In this document: one piece after another, positions 1 through 12,750 of the stretch
How positions within the stretch are numbered: position 1 is the first letter of the stretch
How the letters are laid out: each line of letters starts with the position of its first letter
Source: Bimuria novae-zelandiae CBS 107.79
Lineage: Eukaryota > Ascomycota > Dothideomycetes > Pleosporales > Didymosphaeriaceae
Length of the DNA stretch: 64,000 nucleotides
NCBI GenBank assembly: GCA_010015655.1
Contig: ML976721.1
Coordinates: 360,346-424,345, forward strand
Reading direction: 5' to 3'
Program-made: the position numbers and the translations under genes
The notes under the pieces: generated by a model
The model's input: only the letters and a program-made list of their open reading frames with translations
What the model was told of the DNA's origin: nothing
Database searches by the model: none

Positions 1-123
1 GCCAGCCCAGAAACGCTGCGCGCCCTGAAAGGAGAACCGGACACCAACGACAACGCCAACGACGAGATCGATAGCAAGAGAATATTGGATGTATTGAGGC
101 AGGATATTGGGACCGGGGTCTGA
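1..123 (+). CDS. 3' end of an unidentified protein-coding gene
   Basis: Frame 1 is open from the first base to a TGA at 121-123 and gives 40 residues ending in RILDVLRQDIGTGV. The stretch is hydrophilic and rich in Asn, Asp and Glu, as fungal C-terminal tails often are. GC content and codon use match the host genes rather than the AT-rich repeat that follows. The start and any domains lie outside the window, so no family can be named. The open frame could in principle be chance over such a short length, but its position at the edge of ordinary host sequence makes a real gene end plausible. Confidence 0.5.
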   Translation, partial: ASPETLRALKGEPDTNDNANDEIDSKRILDVLRQDIGTGV

Positions 124-558
124 GTAAGGTTGTTTTTGCCTGTTCAAACTACCATTGGCGGATCCCTCGGCTTCGCTACGCGTTCTGGGAGCAAATTTCG
201 GGTTCTTGCAGTGTCGAACGCATAAGACACGCCATATGCCCCAGTATACTCTGGTATTGTAGCAACGTCGATTCATGGCGTTCGTAATGCAAGTGCCGGA
301 CACCGTGCCTCGAAACTCCACGCTGATGCTCTCGAAACGTACGTTTTGCGCCTGTCTCGGTTCTATTTTTGATAACAATTCAACGCCATCTATACTACGT
401 TCATGCACAGACTACCTAGCTGCCCAATCACAAGCTCATCTTGACATGTGTAAACGTTCCCGAGTCATGTCTAGATTTTGCGCCCCTCGCGCATCCCTTC
501 CGTATCCACGACCTCTAATACAGTTCCCCTTCCCGTGCTTCAAAGAAGCAATTTGCTA
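124..558. other. Intergenic flank before the left transposon island
   Basis: Normal-GC sequence between the partial gene and the TA target (557-558) of the large transposon. An open frame starting at 275 runs into the transposon TIR and has no recognisable protein content. I see no gene here. Confidence 0.5.
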
Positions 559-656
559 CTCGGCCCCTAGCGGCTGCTGCGCAGTTTTTCTGCAAAAAAG
601 GTCGTGCTCCGCACGGCCCTACAGGCTCAATGCACAAACAAGCTCAATGCGCAAAA
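559..656 (+). repeat. Left terminal inverted repeat of element A
   Basis: Reverse complement of 12751-12848 with four mismatches in 98 bp, three of them C/T or G/A transitions. It contains two tandem GCTCAATGC motifs (at about 625 and 643) near its inner end. Confidence 0.9.
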
Positions 657-1199
657 ACACTACAGTCCCACCTAAATTTATTAAAAACGCGTCTTTTTAC
701 ACTAAATAAAATATTAAAGAGTTCTAAGAACATGTCTATTTATATTTATAAATTTTAAATTATTAAAAATAGTATTATTAAGTTATTAGCGTTAGCGCGC
801 CTAAACATAAGCGTATACTATTATAATTATAATATTAAGTACTTATAATTTTAGCTTATACGCGTGCTTAAGTGTAAAATAACAAGTTAACGCGTTTATT
901 TATAAATAAAAAGCTTTTAAATCTATATAAACTTAGCCTAAAACGCTTTATTAATATAATTAATAACGTTAAATTTAGCATATAAAAGGAATTAATTAAT
1001 TAATAAGCTAAAGTCCTACTAGCTAAAGCGTATAAAGAAGATAGCCTACCATCGCGCGTAGGCGTTAATTAGGTAACTAGGTAGCTTATTACTTATATAA
1101 AATATAGTAAGATAAAGGTAATGCTAATAAAGCTTCCCTAAAAGCTTATATAATTACTAGAGGCTCTTCTTAAATAGTACAATAAGTTCAACTCGTACA

Positions 1200-1971
1200 A
1201 ACAGCGCCTGGGCGTCTCTAACGGCAACATATACAATATAGATAAGACTAGCGTTAGGATTAGTATTGCGAAGTCCTCCTACGTATATACAAAACGCGAG
1301 TGGCAAGTGGTTATCCTAACTATAATAAATAGAGAACTTAGCTCCCTTATTAAGTATATCTTTATAAATAGCTAAGTAATTAAGCCTATACTTATTATTA
1401 AGGCGAAGTTAATCCTAGGGCACTAGGCAGTTAATTTATCTAATAATTAGTTTATAAATATTATAGATAGTAGGTATAGTAATAACTATATAGCTATAGA
1501 TTAAATAAAGCACTTTAATAAGTAAACTATAAAATATATTTAAGGAGAGACGCGTCTCCTCCTAATTAATAGCTATAGATCTTACTTAATAGCGGAGTTT
1601 GGGACGTACACAAAGAGTAATAATATATAACTATTTACTTTTCCTTTATATATAACCTACCGCTTATAGCCTCTTAACGTAGACTATTTTTAGCTACTAA
1701 AGTAGTATTATAGCAGGATAATTAACTAGGCCACGCGCAGTGGCGTAGCTAATATACATAAGATAGATTTCTTAGTAACTCTTATATAAATCTATTAATA
1801 AACGTTTATAAGTTATATAATTAAAAGTAGCTAAAGGCGCATAGGATTGTTGCCCTTTTCTCTTAAGCAAGTAATTAGGCCTCTAAAGGCTTAGGAGGCC
1901 GCTAAAGGCGCTAGAGACGTGCTAAAAGACGGAGACGTTATATAAAGACGCTTAACACCTACCCTTTTGTC
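1200..1971 (+). pseudogene. DDE transposase of element A, N-proximal and catalytic part (RIP-degraded)
   Basis: The plus-strand frame near 1230-1375 reads like the first catalytic block of Fot1/pogo transposases (YNIDKTSVRISIAKSSYVYT, with the usual Asp kept). The frame around 1551-1790 gives the second block (LLLINSYRSYLIAEFGTYTK, then a PLYITYRL segment equal to the usual PPHTTHRLQPLD). Many TAA/TAG stops replace Gln and Trp codons, as expected from CpA-to-TpA RIP mutation. The Gypsy element at 1972 cuts the reading frame. The helix-turn-helix N-terminus should lie upstream of 1200 but is too degraded for me to delimit. A pogo/CENP-B-type (DDE_1) transposase is the only good match by eye. 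Confidence 0.7.
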
Positions 1972-2131
1972 TATAATAGGCTACGCCTAGTTGTTGCCTT
2001 AGATTCTTAACCCTTAGTTATGCGAATCCAAAATATATAAGTTTAACGCTTAAAGCTTAATTTTAGACTTTTTATTAAATTTATAAGTATTTTTTAGCGC
2101 CTTTAGCTCCTTAAGCACCTAGCCCCTTATA
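1972..2131 (+). repeat. 5' LTR of Gypsy copy 1
   Basis: Aligns with 9668-9828 and with 52498-52660 over its whole length, sharing TATAATAGGCTAC at the start. Homology to the right LTR stops at 2131, which fixes the end. Confidence 0.85.
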
Positions 2132-2299
2132 TTAAATTTAATTACTTTTACCTATTACAGGATAAGTAAATTTTAAATATAATTATAAACTAAATCTATA
2201 AAGTAGAATACGAAATTAAAGGACCTACGTAAATAAATACTATAAAAGTAACGCCTAAACCTATGAAGAGATAGAACCTTTCTTCGTAAGTAATTAAAA

Positions 2300-5200
2300 A
2301 GAAGTCCTAATAGACACTTAACGCTAGTAAGGCTATCTTTACTAAATAAAGAAGTTATAAAAACAAGAATAATAACTTTTACTAAAGGTTTATATTTTAG
2401 CCCGAATAATTATATGCAGTAAGCTATTAGCTTATAATAGAACAATAGTTTAAAAAGATAAAAGGATAGTCTTTTTATTTATAACTAAACTCTAAGTATT
2501 AGGAGTTAATAAGAATAAAATATAGTAATTCTTAAGTAAGATTAAAGCACTTATTAACCTCTAAAATACCTTTCAAATTCTATAATAAAGAGTACGAGGA
2601 CTAATTAAAGAAATAATAAAGAAGCGCTAAGAACCCCTAATAATATAATAATACTCTTAGGAAATAAGAGGTATAAATTAGCTATTAAAAGCAAACTAAT
2701 AAATAAAGTTACTAAAGAGATCAATAGTAAAGCTTATCTTAAACTAAGGAAGAAGCCAATGTCCTAAAATCTTTAATTTATCTTACTTTATAGTAAATAA
2801 TAGGATTACTACTGCTTTAGGATAGTAATATAATATAAGCTTTTAGAGGATAAAGGCTATCTTACAATATACCTAGATATATTATTAGTTAATTAACAGG
2901 ACGTGCGGCGATAGTAAGAATTACGTACTTAGATTATTACCTAAAATATACTAAACCTAACTTTGAGAAATTCCTAAAATATAACTTTTATAACTACCTA
3001 GCTAACGAAATCGCGCATAACTATTTACTTATAATATAATAAAGGAACCAAAAGCTTCGTAATTTTAATCTTAACTATAACTGTTTAGTTCTTTAAGTTA
3101 TTGCGAAGATTTTAAAAGTAAAATTTTTTTTAATTAAACTCCTTAGCTTCTATAGTGTACTAAATATAAGTTTAAATTAGGACCTATTAGGTATCTAAAA
3201 AAGAGTTAATAAGGTTTAAAAAAAAATTTAAAATAAATTATAATTACTAAAGTTTTCTGCTAAGAGCGGAACGCTAGACAAGAAAAATTAAAAACCTACT
3301 TAAGCTAACCTTAAAAGGATATTTAGCTAATAAAGCTAAGATAGAAGAAACTAAGCAGTAAATAGAGCTATAAGACATAGGTCTAGTAATACTAAAAAAT
3401 AAGCTATATAGGTGTCGCGCGAGGCAATAGAAACCTATAAAAAGAATAGTTCCTATTTCTATTATAGAGATACAGGACACTACGTAAAGTAGTATAAACT
3501 TTTACTTATAATAAAGCTAGCATAAGTTCGCGTCGCTATACCTACTGCTAAATGAAAATAAAAAAAAAATTAATATAGCCTCTATTAATTTAAAAACTAA
3601 ATCCACCTAGCAATAGTTACCGCTAAAAAATAAAAGTAAAAAAAGAATAAAAGATAAGTTTTAATAACTGTTAAAAGCTATAGCTATACTTAATACTAGT
3701 AATAGTATACTTGCTTATTAAAAATATTATGTTTATATTAAAAATAATAAATTTAGATTAAAAAACCTTATAATAAAAGCCTACCTATAGGGCAAGAACC
3801 TACCTTATATTTAAAAGATTATTAGTATTAGAGGTATATAACGTTTCGTATGTAAAGTAGTTTAATTCGAAGTAAATATTAATAATTATATAAAACTAAT
3901 ATAGTTATACGTCCTATCTAATAATAAGTTGTACGATCTAATCCTTAGCCTAATTTAAAAAAAAAATAAGGTTAAACTAGCCCTAGCGAAGAAATTAATT
4001 TAAATTAAAAGTTTAGATACCTATATTTATAACTAAGAAGGTAAAAAACTATTAATAAAGCCCTAAGTGGTATTAGCTATAGCTTTTATAGCCTTATATT
4101 AGCGTAATTAACGCCTAAGAAATAAGGCTAAAGTATTTTTTATATTAATAAAGAATCTATAGAAAGCGTTAACCCGCAAACTAAAAGTAAACTTGTAAGA
4201 GCTACTACTGAAAGCTTTTAAAGACTTATAGCGTATCTTTACAAGGAATAGGCTAACAGGCTCCCCTTATACCGTAGACCTAGAGTGGATCTTTTTATTC
4301 CTCACGTGGAAAAAGATAGCGAGACCCTAAAAATCCCCTATAGCCCTCTATTTAATATGTCTCGTGAAGAGTTTCTCGTCATTTAAAAGGAGCTTATTAA
4401 ATACTTAAATAAAGATTATATTTAATTAAGTAAGTTTAGCGCTACTACTTTAGTATTATTTACTAAAAAACCTAGTAAAGGACTACGCTTCTACGTTAAT
4501 TATTAAGCTATAAATAGTATTTTAAAAAAGGACTAGTACCTTTTACTATTAATACTATTAATTAGTAAAACACTTTAGCTCCTCGCGAAGGCTAAATAGT
4601 TTAGTAAACTTAATATAATTTAAGCTTTTTATAAGCTTTAGATAATAAAAGGTAAGAAAAGAAAGTGCGTTTAGAACCTAATTTAGTTTTTATAAGTAGC
4701 TAGTAGTTTCTTTTAGCCTAGCTAACGCGCTAAGTACGTTTTAGTAGTATATAAATTAGGTACTAAAATAAAACCTTAATAACTATTACTTCACGTATAT
4801 AAATAAACGTTTGTATCTTCTCTAGTAGTAGCTAAAAAGACCACGAAGAGAAAGTACGTACCATACTTTAAAAGTTAAAAGCTATAAAATTATATTTAAA
4901 TATTAAGAGATTTAAGTTCTACGTTAAAAAGACTAAGTACCTTATATTTATTATAAAAGTTAATAAGGACGTAAGCATAGTCTTAGATAAAGTTTAAGTA
5001 ATTTAAAAATAAAAGCTACTAACTTTAGTAAAAGGAGTCTAGAGCTTTATAGGCTTTATAAACTTTTATTAAAGATATATATAAGACTTCTTTAGCATTA
5101 TAAAACCCCTTATAAAGCTTACCAGTAAAGGAGTAGAAATTATCTAAGGATAAGAGTAGTAGTACGTATTTAACTTCCTAAAGATAGTATTCTACACGGA

Positions 5201-8000
5201 TCTTACCCTAGCCTACTTTAATCCTAAATAAGAATTAGTATAAAAAGTAGACGCCTTTAGCTAGTTACCTAGGTAATACTTCTCCTAGTATAATAATAAT
5301 AGGATTCTACGTCTAGTAGCTTACTTCTTAGCAAAGAATAGCGTAGCAAAATATAATTACGCTATTAGAACTATATATATTAAGTAGTAAAGCACCTTAT
5401 AGTTTATACTAATTATAAGAACTTTATGTATTTTGTTACTAAATAAAGGTTAAATAAATAGCAATATTAATAAGTAAATATAGTTAGCTATATTAATATA
5501 ATATTTATATATAGACTAGAGTTAGTAAACTTTAAGGCGAATGCCCTCTTTTAGAAGGACTAAGACCTACTAAAAAATAGTAAAGATAATAAATTAAAGT
5601 TAAGACACTTTACGCTTTTTTAAAAAACTACTAAAAGAGATAACTTAAAATCTTTTCTCCCCTAAATACTTACTACTATAGAGGAACCTAACTATACTAA
5701 AGTAAATAAGGACCTAGTACTTGCTTACCTAATACGTTCTAAACTACTTATATTAACCACCTAAGGAGGCAATAATCCTGCTAAATAACGCGAACTAGAC
5801 TTTAATACTACATAGTAAGAGGTAGAATATAATAAAGATAGCGTGTATAGTAAAATAACGGCCTATATAAAGAATAGGCTTAGGAAGTTTGAACCTAAGT
5901 AGAAGTTATTTATTAGTATTTTAGAATATAGTATAGATAATTAAGGATACCTATGCTATAGGTTAAGATAATAGGTACTAAAATTAAAACTTTTATAAAT
6001 AAAGTTAATAGCGTTCGCGTATAGTTCCCTAGCTTTAAAATACTTAAAATAAGAAAATACTTATAAAAATTTTACTTAAGATTACTTCTTCCTAGGGATA
6101 TTTAACTAAGTAAAATAGTATATTAAGAACTATAATATCTATAAAAAAACTAAACATATAGAAAAGTAAAATTAGGCCTGCTAAAGTTCTTAATATTACA
6201 TAAATAAGGATAGCAAGATATTATAATAAATTTTATTATTATCCTACTTAAGAGCAATGGCTGCACGAATATTATAATAATTATAAATAAACTTAGTAAG
6301 TATCCTAAGTTTATTAATCTCTTAAACTTTAATATACTTAGAGTTATAATAGCGTTCTTTTAATACTAAGTAGTAGACTACTTCTTTTTCTCTATTATTA
6401 TATTTGACCGCGGGAGATAGTTCATGAGTAAATTTTAAACTACACTCTATAAATAAGCAGGTATTAATCGAAGACTATCTATAGCAAAGCACCTAGAGAC
6501 AGATAGGTAGATAGAATAAATAAACTCTATCCCTAAAGCCTACCTCCAGACATATTATAACTAGTAATAAAATAATTAGTTAAAGTAGCTTCTTATAGCT
6601 TAGATAGCTATTAAAGGGCGATAAGTAGTATTAATAAGAGTTAGCTTATTTTCCTATCCTATAGCTAGAATATTAAACTAGTTAAGAACTTTAAGACACG
6701 GAAATTAACCTTAGAACTTAGAACTAATATAAAAAAGGCCGCGAAGTTAATAATAAAAAAGTTTAAAAAAGGTTTTAACTTTGTCTAGGGAAAAATAATA
6801 ATAGCCTAATAAGAATAAGAGTGCCTAGTAAACTGTTAACGTAAAAATACTTTAATTGTAAAAAAGGATATAAGGTATAGCTAAAATATAAAAACTACAT
6901 TTAAAACTAGCGTCTAAGTAAGAAGCTTAACTAGAGGTAAAGAAAGTTTACTATAAAAAAGGTAATAAACTCTTAGGTAGTAGAACTAGATTGTTAAGTC
7001 CTTTGGGATAGCTAGTCCTAAAGGAGGCTAGGGTTAGTCCTTATGCAAGAGTACTATTAGGCAAAGAAGGAATATTAACTGCGTAAGCTAGTTAATGGGT
7101 TTATTAGTATTAGAGGTAAAATAAGTTATAATTAAATTAACGAGAGTCTGAGTCAAATCTAAATAATAAATTAGTAAATAGGTTAAACACAATAATAAAA
7201 GCCTATTACTATATTCCTATATACAAGTCCCATCCCATAGGTCTCAGAATCCTATCAGTCCTAAACTTCCAGTTTGTCCAGATACTTTTGGGACTTCGAT
7301 AATTCTGGAACGCGTGACTTGTCACGTGATATGTGGCTAAGTTAGGTCTTTGGCGTTGGCGCACAGATAAGTGCCGATGTCCCGCCCTCGTCATATTAGA
7401 TCCTAACATAGATATTCCACTAAATATACACCTAAGATTCTATATAGACAGGCTAAAGTTAGCCTTGTTAAATCCTCTCCTTAGCTAAATTACTAATAAC
7501 ACTTAGCCTAAAGTAATTATAATAAAAGAGGGGAAGAAAAAGTATAGCGTAATTAATATATATAAAGAACGTTAGTTCTATAAAGGCAAGAGAGTAGAAT
7601 ATCTAGTATAATAAAAAAACTACTTTTAAAGAACTTAAGAACCTCGTAAGAACCTTAACTAAGCTACTATATTAAACTATTAGGAATAGTTTACTACGCT
7701 ATATTAAAATTATAATAAAAAACTTTTAATAGGATTCTACCGGGGTATCCTCTAAATTATCTTTTATTAGGACCTAAAGGAGGCTCTATAATGCCTGCCT
7801 TACTAAGTTAAGGAATTTAGCTAAATAAAAATATCTAAAATAAAGGTAAGAGTAATATTATTAGGGAATAAAGTTAAGTATTAGGTAAAGCTAAGAATCA
7901 GGCTAAAAGGAGGTATAAGTAATTCTATCTACTTAGGGAAGGAAGTTAAGAAGGAATTTTTAAAAAAGTAACTTAAAAGATTTTTAGAATTATTAAGGAT
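2300..8000 (+). pseudogene. Gag-Pol polyprotein remnant of Gypsy copy 1
   Basis: Translation on the plus strand ignoring stops shows ordered family landmarks. A Gag zinc knuckle lies near 3440-3490 (GHYVK core). The reverse transcriptase region runs about 4260-5100 (FNMSREEF, then a GLRFYVNY segment equal to the usual GLRFCVDYR). RNase H is near 5300-5560, ending in a VSKL-ADALSRR-like segment. Integrase is near 5900-6700, where the TAYHPETDGQTE equivalent is still visible at about 6470. A C-terminal HPTFHVDRL-like start of the chromodomain region follows the solo LTR. Stops are almost all TAA/TAG at former Gln codons, as RIP predicts. The element cannot make protein. Confidence 0.75.
6992..7408. 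mobile_element. Solo LTR, probably Ty1/Copia type, inserted in Gypsy copy 1
   Basis: A 417-bp block begins TGTTAAGTCC and ends GATCCTAACA, the TGTTAG...CTAACA pattern of Copia LTRs. It is flanked by a 5-bp duplication TAGAT (6987-6991 and 7409-7413). Removing it joins the integrase frame without a gap (the codons for ELD run directly into IPL). The left half is AT-rich and looks RIP-damaged; the right half (about 7210-7405) keeps normal GC. It shares the segment GATAGCTARTCCTAAA with the solo LTR at 54725. Confidence 0.85.
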
Positions 8001-9667
8001 AATAAGGAAACTAAATAGTTCTAAGAATAGTAAAGGATAATCCTTACGAAAGAAGGGAGCCTTAGAAGTAAACAAAAAAAAGAAACTAAGTAAAGAAATA
8101 TCTTTAGTTACTAAAGAAATAGTAAATTTTTTTAATATTATTTAGGTCTTCTTGTCTACTATCTAATATACTACTAATATTTACAGAAGCTATTATCCTC
8201 CTTACTTAAGCGCTTTTTAATTATAATAGCCTAAAGTTCCTAGCGTAAGCCTTCGTAGGCTTAAGTAAGCATATTAGCTCCCGCGAGGATATTATTTAGT
8301 ATCTAAAAACTATCTATTATACTATCTCTATCTACTACTATAAACTTGCTAAAGAGCTGTATAATATTAGCCTTAAAAGATAGCTTTAGTATCTAAAAGG
8401 AACTTATGAAAGGATTCTTACCCTTTTAATAAAATACTTTAAAATTAATGGTATAAACTTAAAAAAGATTAAAAAATTTTTAACTATAATAGCGATGCGC
8501 CCTAAGATCTAAAAAGTATTAAAAAAAGTAATAGGGCCTAAATTAACAGTAGTCTTACCTTTAACGAAGATATAGTAATTAATAATAATAACTTTATAAG
8601 TAGAATAGAACGCGTTAAGGTTAGTAAGGAAGGTTTTTTACTCCTAACTACTTTTTAAAACCTTATTTATAAAATAGCTTATACTAATAACTATCATATT
8701 AGTGAGTTGTTTATAGCTAACTTTATTTAGGGTAGGCTAAATCTAACTAGGGGAAAAAGATAGTAGAGTACACCCTGAAGTTATCTAGAATAAGTTAGAC
8801 TAAAAGTATACTTATTTAGTGTAGCTAATAAGCCTATAAGTATAGTACTTCTTATAGGACACTATCTTGCCTACTAGCACCTACTAATAAACACGTTTAT
8901 AGGTAGTATAATTAATATACTAGCGCTTAATCATCGCACGTAGTAAGATTAGGCCTTAAAAGCTAAGCTTATTAAGTTAGTAATTACGCATACCTAGGCT
9001 AATAAAGAACTAAAAAAAGGTTAACAAATAAGAAGGTAAGTTAAAAGGTAGGAAAAAGTAAAGAAAGTATGAAAAAAGGTTTAAAACTTACTTTATAAGC
9101 TTTAAAAAAACTAAACTTTTTAATAAGCTAGCTAAAGAGGATTACACTAGCGTTAAAAATAGTACCTTTATTTTTAAAAAGCTTAGTTTTTTTAAGTTAG
9201 TAACTAAGTAACTATAATATGGATAGGACTTTTTTTATTTTAGTATTAAAATTAATAGCATGCTTTTAACTCTTAAGAGTCCTTACTAGGCAAGTATTAC
9301 GTAATAGGCTAATTATTTTATTAGAATAAAAAGTGGAATTAGATTATAAAGTTAAAAAAAACTAGGCTAAAAGTAAGACGTTATAGTGCACGAAGTTAAG
9401 ATATAAAAAAAAGTATACAAAAGTAAGGCTTAAGAGCTAGGCAAGAAGTAATTTAGTATATATAATAATAAGTAAACGCACTAGCGCGAATACACTACTA
9501 TAATAACTACTTATAGTAAGAATATAAAATTAGACACGCAAGAATAGAACTAGTAAAAAGTTTATAATAGTAAGAGGATTATAAGTAGATAGTAAAATAA
9601 TTTTAAAGCTATATAAAAAGATAAGACGTGGAGATTTTTCTTTACCTTAATAACGGAAAAGTAGATA

Positions 9668-9828
9668 TATAATAGGCTACCCCTAGTTATTACTTTAGAT
9701 TTTTAACCCTTGGTTATGTAAACTCTAGATATATAAGTTTAATACCTAAAGCTTAATCCTAGACTTTCTATTAAATTTATAAGCATTCTTTTAGCACCTT
9801 TGACTTCTTAAGTACCTAGTCCTTTACA
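9668..9828 (+). repeat. 3' LTR of Gypsy copy 1
   Basis: Pairs with 1972-2131 and ends CTTTACA. The 5-bp duplication TTATC follows. Confidence 0.85.
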
Positions 9829-9833
9829 TTATC

Positions 9834-10427
9834 TTTATTAGAGGATAGTAAAGTTACTATATTTAATAACTTATTACCCTTAACACGTGAGCGTTCTCTA
9901 CGTTAATTACTTAACTTAATTAATACGCCGTATTTTAAGGAGCTCTCTATGCCCTTTTAAACACGCTATCTATATTACACGCCTAGCAATCTTAGCTAAA
10001 ATATCCTAAAGACAATACGTACGCTTAATATATAAAGAAATCTATAGCCTATATACTAAGAGAGCTATTATCGCGCGAGATCGCATAAGGCGTAATTGCA
10101 GCTCCGCGCTGGCCAGGGCGGCGGCAGGACTTAAGCGAGCTCTCTATAATACCCAAGCTACGGAGCACGCCCGAAAGCAGCGGCGTAGGCGTAGCAGACG
10201 CGTACTTAACCCGGACGGAGGCTTTATATACGCTAGAGACTGTTAGAAGATGGCTACTACGCGGGTGGTTAATAAAGCTACTAAATAAGAGGCTACTATT
10301 ATAGCGCGTTTTTAATAATTACTTATAAAACGCATAAATCTCTAGAAATAGCTATGCTTTATAATTTATAATTATAGTAAGAAGTTAATAAAGCGTTACG
10401 CTAATAGCGCTATAATTATAAAAAATA
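9834..10427 (+). pseudogene. C-terminal part of the element A transposase, displaced by the Gypsy insertion
   Basis: This stretch resumes element A after the Gypsy target duplication. The plus strand contains a GC-rich patch (about 10080-10260) reading like the basic, Arg-rich tail usual in pogo transposases (GVIAAPRWPGRRQDLSE, then more charged residues). The patch keeps its GC because it holds few CpA dinucleotides, the main RIP target. No continuous frame remains. The function is inferred mainly from position between the catalytic part and the right TIR. Confidence 0.5.
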
Positions 10428-12266
10428 ACGTATCTCACGTGCGAGTCGGTCACCCGAGCGAGCTGGTTACTTTTGCCAAGACTCACGAACACCACAACTA
10501 CTTTACAACACTACTATACAAACCTAAGTTATACTCTAAGCTATAGTATATTACATTACTCTAAAGTACCTTGCGTATTATTCTTACACGTTTATGCGTT
10601 GTGCCCTGCATCGCCACACGTGCCGTAGCGTCTTAAAGACTAAGTGTCTATTTTAACGCTAACCTTCTTACTTGTCCTCTTCTTATTACTATAGGCGTTA
10701 AACTTCTTTAAAGTAATTAAGTGTACTTTTTTACTAACCATACAAGTTTTCTTTCTCTAAATTTACTTTTATATAATTTACGGCGTATAGTAGCTTTATT
10801 AGTAGTTTAAAGCTTAGCGACTAAGTTACGTACTAATATTAATAAATACGCTATTATATCCACGCCTTTAGTAAGCTAATTAAGGGTATTAACTATTAAT
10901 ATTAATAAGCTATTACTATGTCCTTAGATCCTTTCTTAAATTAGCTTTAATTATAATCTAAATTCTAGGATGCTACTTAGGGTCTAAGAGTACTAGGTAC
11001 TCTTATTTACAGTAGGTAGTAGTAAAATATATAGGTATACTTTAAGCTTTAATATTATAGCTTTTAAATTAAAGGAAAATAAGCTAGCGCCTTTAAAACC
11101 TTTTTATATATTACTTATTATAATTAATACGTTAAAGGCTACTTTAATGTATAATAAGAGCTTAAGTTTTAAAATATAAGTAATTTTATTACGTATTAGC
11201 AGCCTAGCTTACTAACCATAGGCCTTTTTTAAGGGGGTAAAATAATCTATATTAAGTAGTTATAATAGGTGCGACGAGTATAAAGGCATATATAAGGTAA
11301 TAATTTTATATTCCTTATAGTATTAGTAGAAATTAACTAAGCTATAACTTTTATAGCTATTTAAAATAAATAACTAATAACTACTAATAGTACGCTCCTT
11401 TATGTGCATATTAAAGTACTTTAGCTACTTTAATTTAAGCTTGTTTTTTATCTAGCTATTCTTAACGACGTTAATAACTTAGTCGCTAAGAATACTTAGC
11501 TTTTTATACTAGATAGAGAGGTAGTGCTTGCCTTAAAAATAATACAGGGTAGGATAACCTATCCTATCGCGTTAATACTCTTAATAATACTAGTCTACTT
11601 TTAATTACTTTAATATACTATTTTTAGTCACCCGCGACGCTTAGAGCCTGTAATAATAATATCTATTATAAACCTAAACTTATTAAAGTTATATATGTCT
11701 TTATCTAGGATGCTATACTTGGCTTTAGTATTCTTTACTAAGCAGAACTAATCCTAGATTATCTTAAGATCCTTATAAAGGACTCTCTTATAGTCGTACT
11801 TTTAATTAAACTTAACTATAAGCTCTAGGCAACGCTTAATAAATATATTAGCCTAGTTTTTACTAATAAGTAGTTAGTTACGCTTTACGAGTAAAGAATT
11901 AGCCATATTTTCTATATTAGTAAGCTAAGATAAATATCCTTACTTATCTAGCTATAATATATATTAAATAAAACTAGCTCTTTAGTACTTATTAGTTTTA
12001 TTAAATTAGACGTATAATCGCGTCGTAGAGAGGCCTTAGTAAGTAATTACTTATTGTACTTTAAGGCACTTTATAAATTTTTACAGTATACTACTAGGAT
12101 AGTATCGCGTCGCGTTTTATAGCCTTAATAATAAGCTATATATTTACTTTATTTAAGAGCTTTTTTACGTTCTTACGTTAAGGCATTATGGGTTAAATAA
12201 AGTTTAGTATGGTCTTAGCAAAAGTGACTGGCTCACTTGGGTGACCGGCTTGCCCGTAAGGTACGT
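10428..12266 (-). mobile_element. Fot1-like DNA transposon B nested in element A
   Basis: A 1839-bp element with imperfect inverted ends of about 55 bp (ACGTATCTCACG... at 10428; reverse complement ACGTACCTTACG... at 12266), both flanked by TA (10426-10427, 12267-12268). Most TIR differences are transitions. The size is normal for Fot1. Each TIR holds two tandem copies of a CGAGYYGGTCACC-like motif. The interior encodes a degraded transposase on the minus strand. The TIR resembles that of the element starting at 62992, so the two probably belong to one family. Confidence 0.85.
10800..12200 (-). pseudogene. Fot1-type transposase of element B (RIP-degraded)
   Basis: Minus-strand translation shows Fot1 landmarks in order from the right end: a segment like YKRALYEDPEVI before the first catalytic block near 11750-11830, a YNFNE block standing for the usual YNFDE, and near 11575-11680 a segment reading RVTKNSILKQLKVD followed by IGYPTLYYFQGKHYLS (equal to the family pattern of a hydrophobic stretch then FAGKHH). 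Frequent TAA/TAG stops and frameshifts prevent expression. The C-terminal limit is a guess. Confidence 0.65.
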
Positions 12267-12750
12267 TATAAGTAGGTAAATTTATAATAGTCCTACGTTT
12301 AAGCATTTTAATACTAATTAGAAGTATAGTGTTAAAGGCTTAGGGCAGGCTAGAAAGTTCTAAAAGCTATATATAAACTTTATATAATGCTTAGAACGTT
12401 GTAGTAGATTTTAGGTAGTTTTAATTATTATAAATAATTCTCTTAACGCTACTATAGTCTCCCTTATAGCCTATAACTCTATAGATCCGTATAATTAATT
12501 ACTACACTAAAACGGGCTCTTAATAGACTTAGACGTTAAACAAAAGTCTATAGTTAAAGTCCCTAATAGTTAGTTTATTATGTCTAAGACGTAAGTCGCT
12601 AGCAACGTTAGTAATAATAATAAAAACTACTTAAGTCCTTATAACTTAAAAATACTTTTAAAGGCTAATTAGAGAACCTTTTAATAATATAAATATTAAA
12701 TTAGAAGCGCGCTGATGTATTTACTATATAATTTACTATATAAACTGCAT

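Larger units (their letters stand above)
1972..9828 (+). mobile_element. Ty3/Gypsy LTR retrotransposon, structurally complete, RIP-inactivated (copy 1)
   Basis: LTRs of 160 and 161 bp (1972-2131, 9668-9828) bound the element. The 5-bp target duplication is TTGTC (1967-1971) and TTATC (9829-9833), differing by one G-to-A change that RIP explains. The right LTR ends in CA, and both LTRs start TA where TG would be expected. Plus-strand remnants lie in the order Gag with a zinc knuckle, protease region, reverse transcriptase, RNase H, integrase and a chromodomain-like tail; Gag-Pol order with integrase after RNase H marks Ty3/Gypsy. No frame is intact. A solo LTR (6992-7408) sits in the integrase C-terminal region. 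It lies inside element A and shares a family with the copy at 52498. Confidence 0.85.

Noticed and set aside
3274..3480. Minus-strand open frame of 68 codons, with a similar one at 53828-54034
   Set aside because: They occupy the same place in both Gypsy copies, antisense to the Gag zinc-knuckle region. RIP makes stop codons at sense Gln codons and leaves the antisense open, so the similarity comes from the shared element, not from a conserved gene.
7209..7409. Minus-strand open frame of 66 codons
   Set aside because: It lies fully inside the solo LTR 6992-7408, which is non-coding.
10080..10260. GC-rich patch inside the AT-rich island, considered as foreign DNA
   Set aside because: It continues the element A transposase and simply lacks CpA sites, so RIP left it unchanged.
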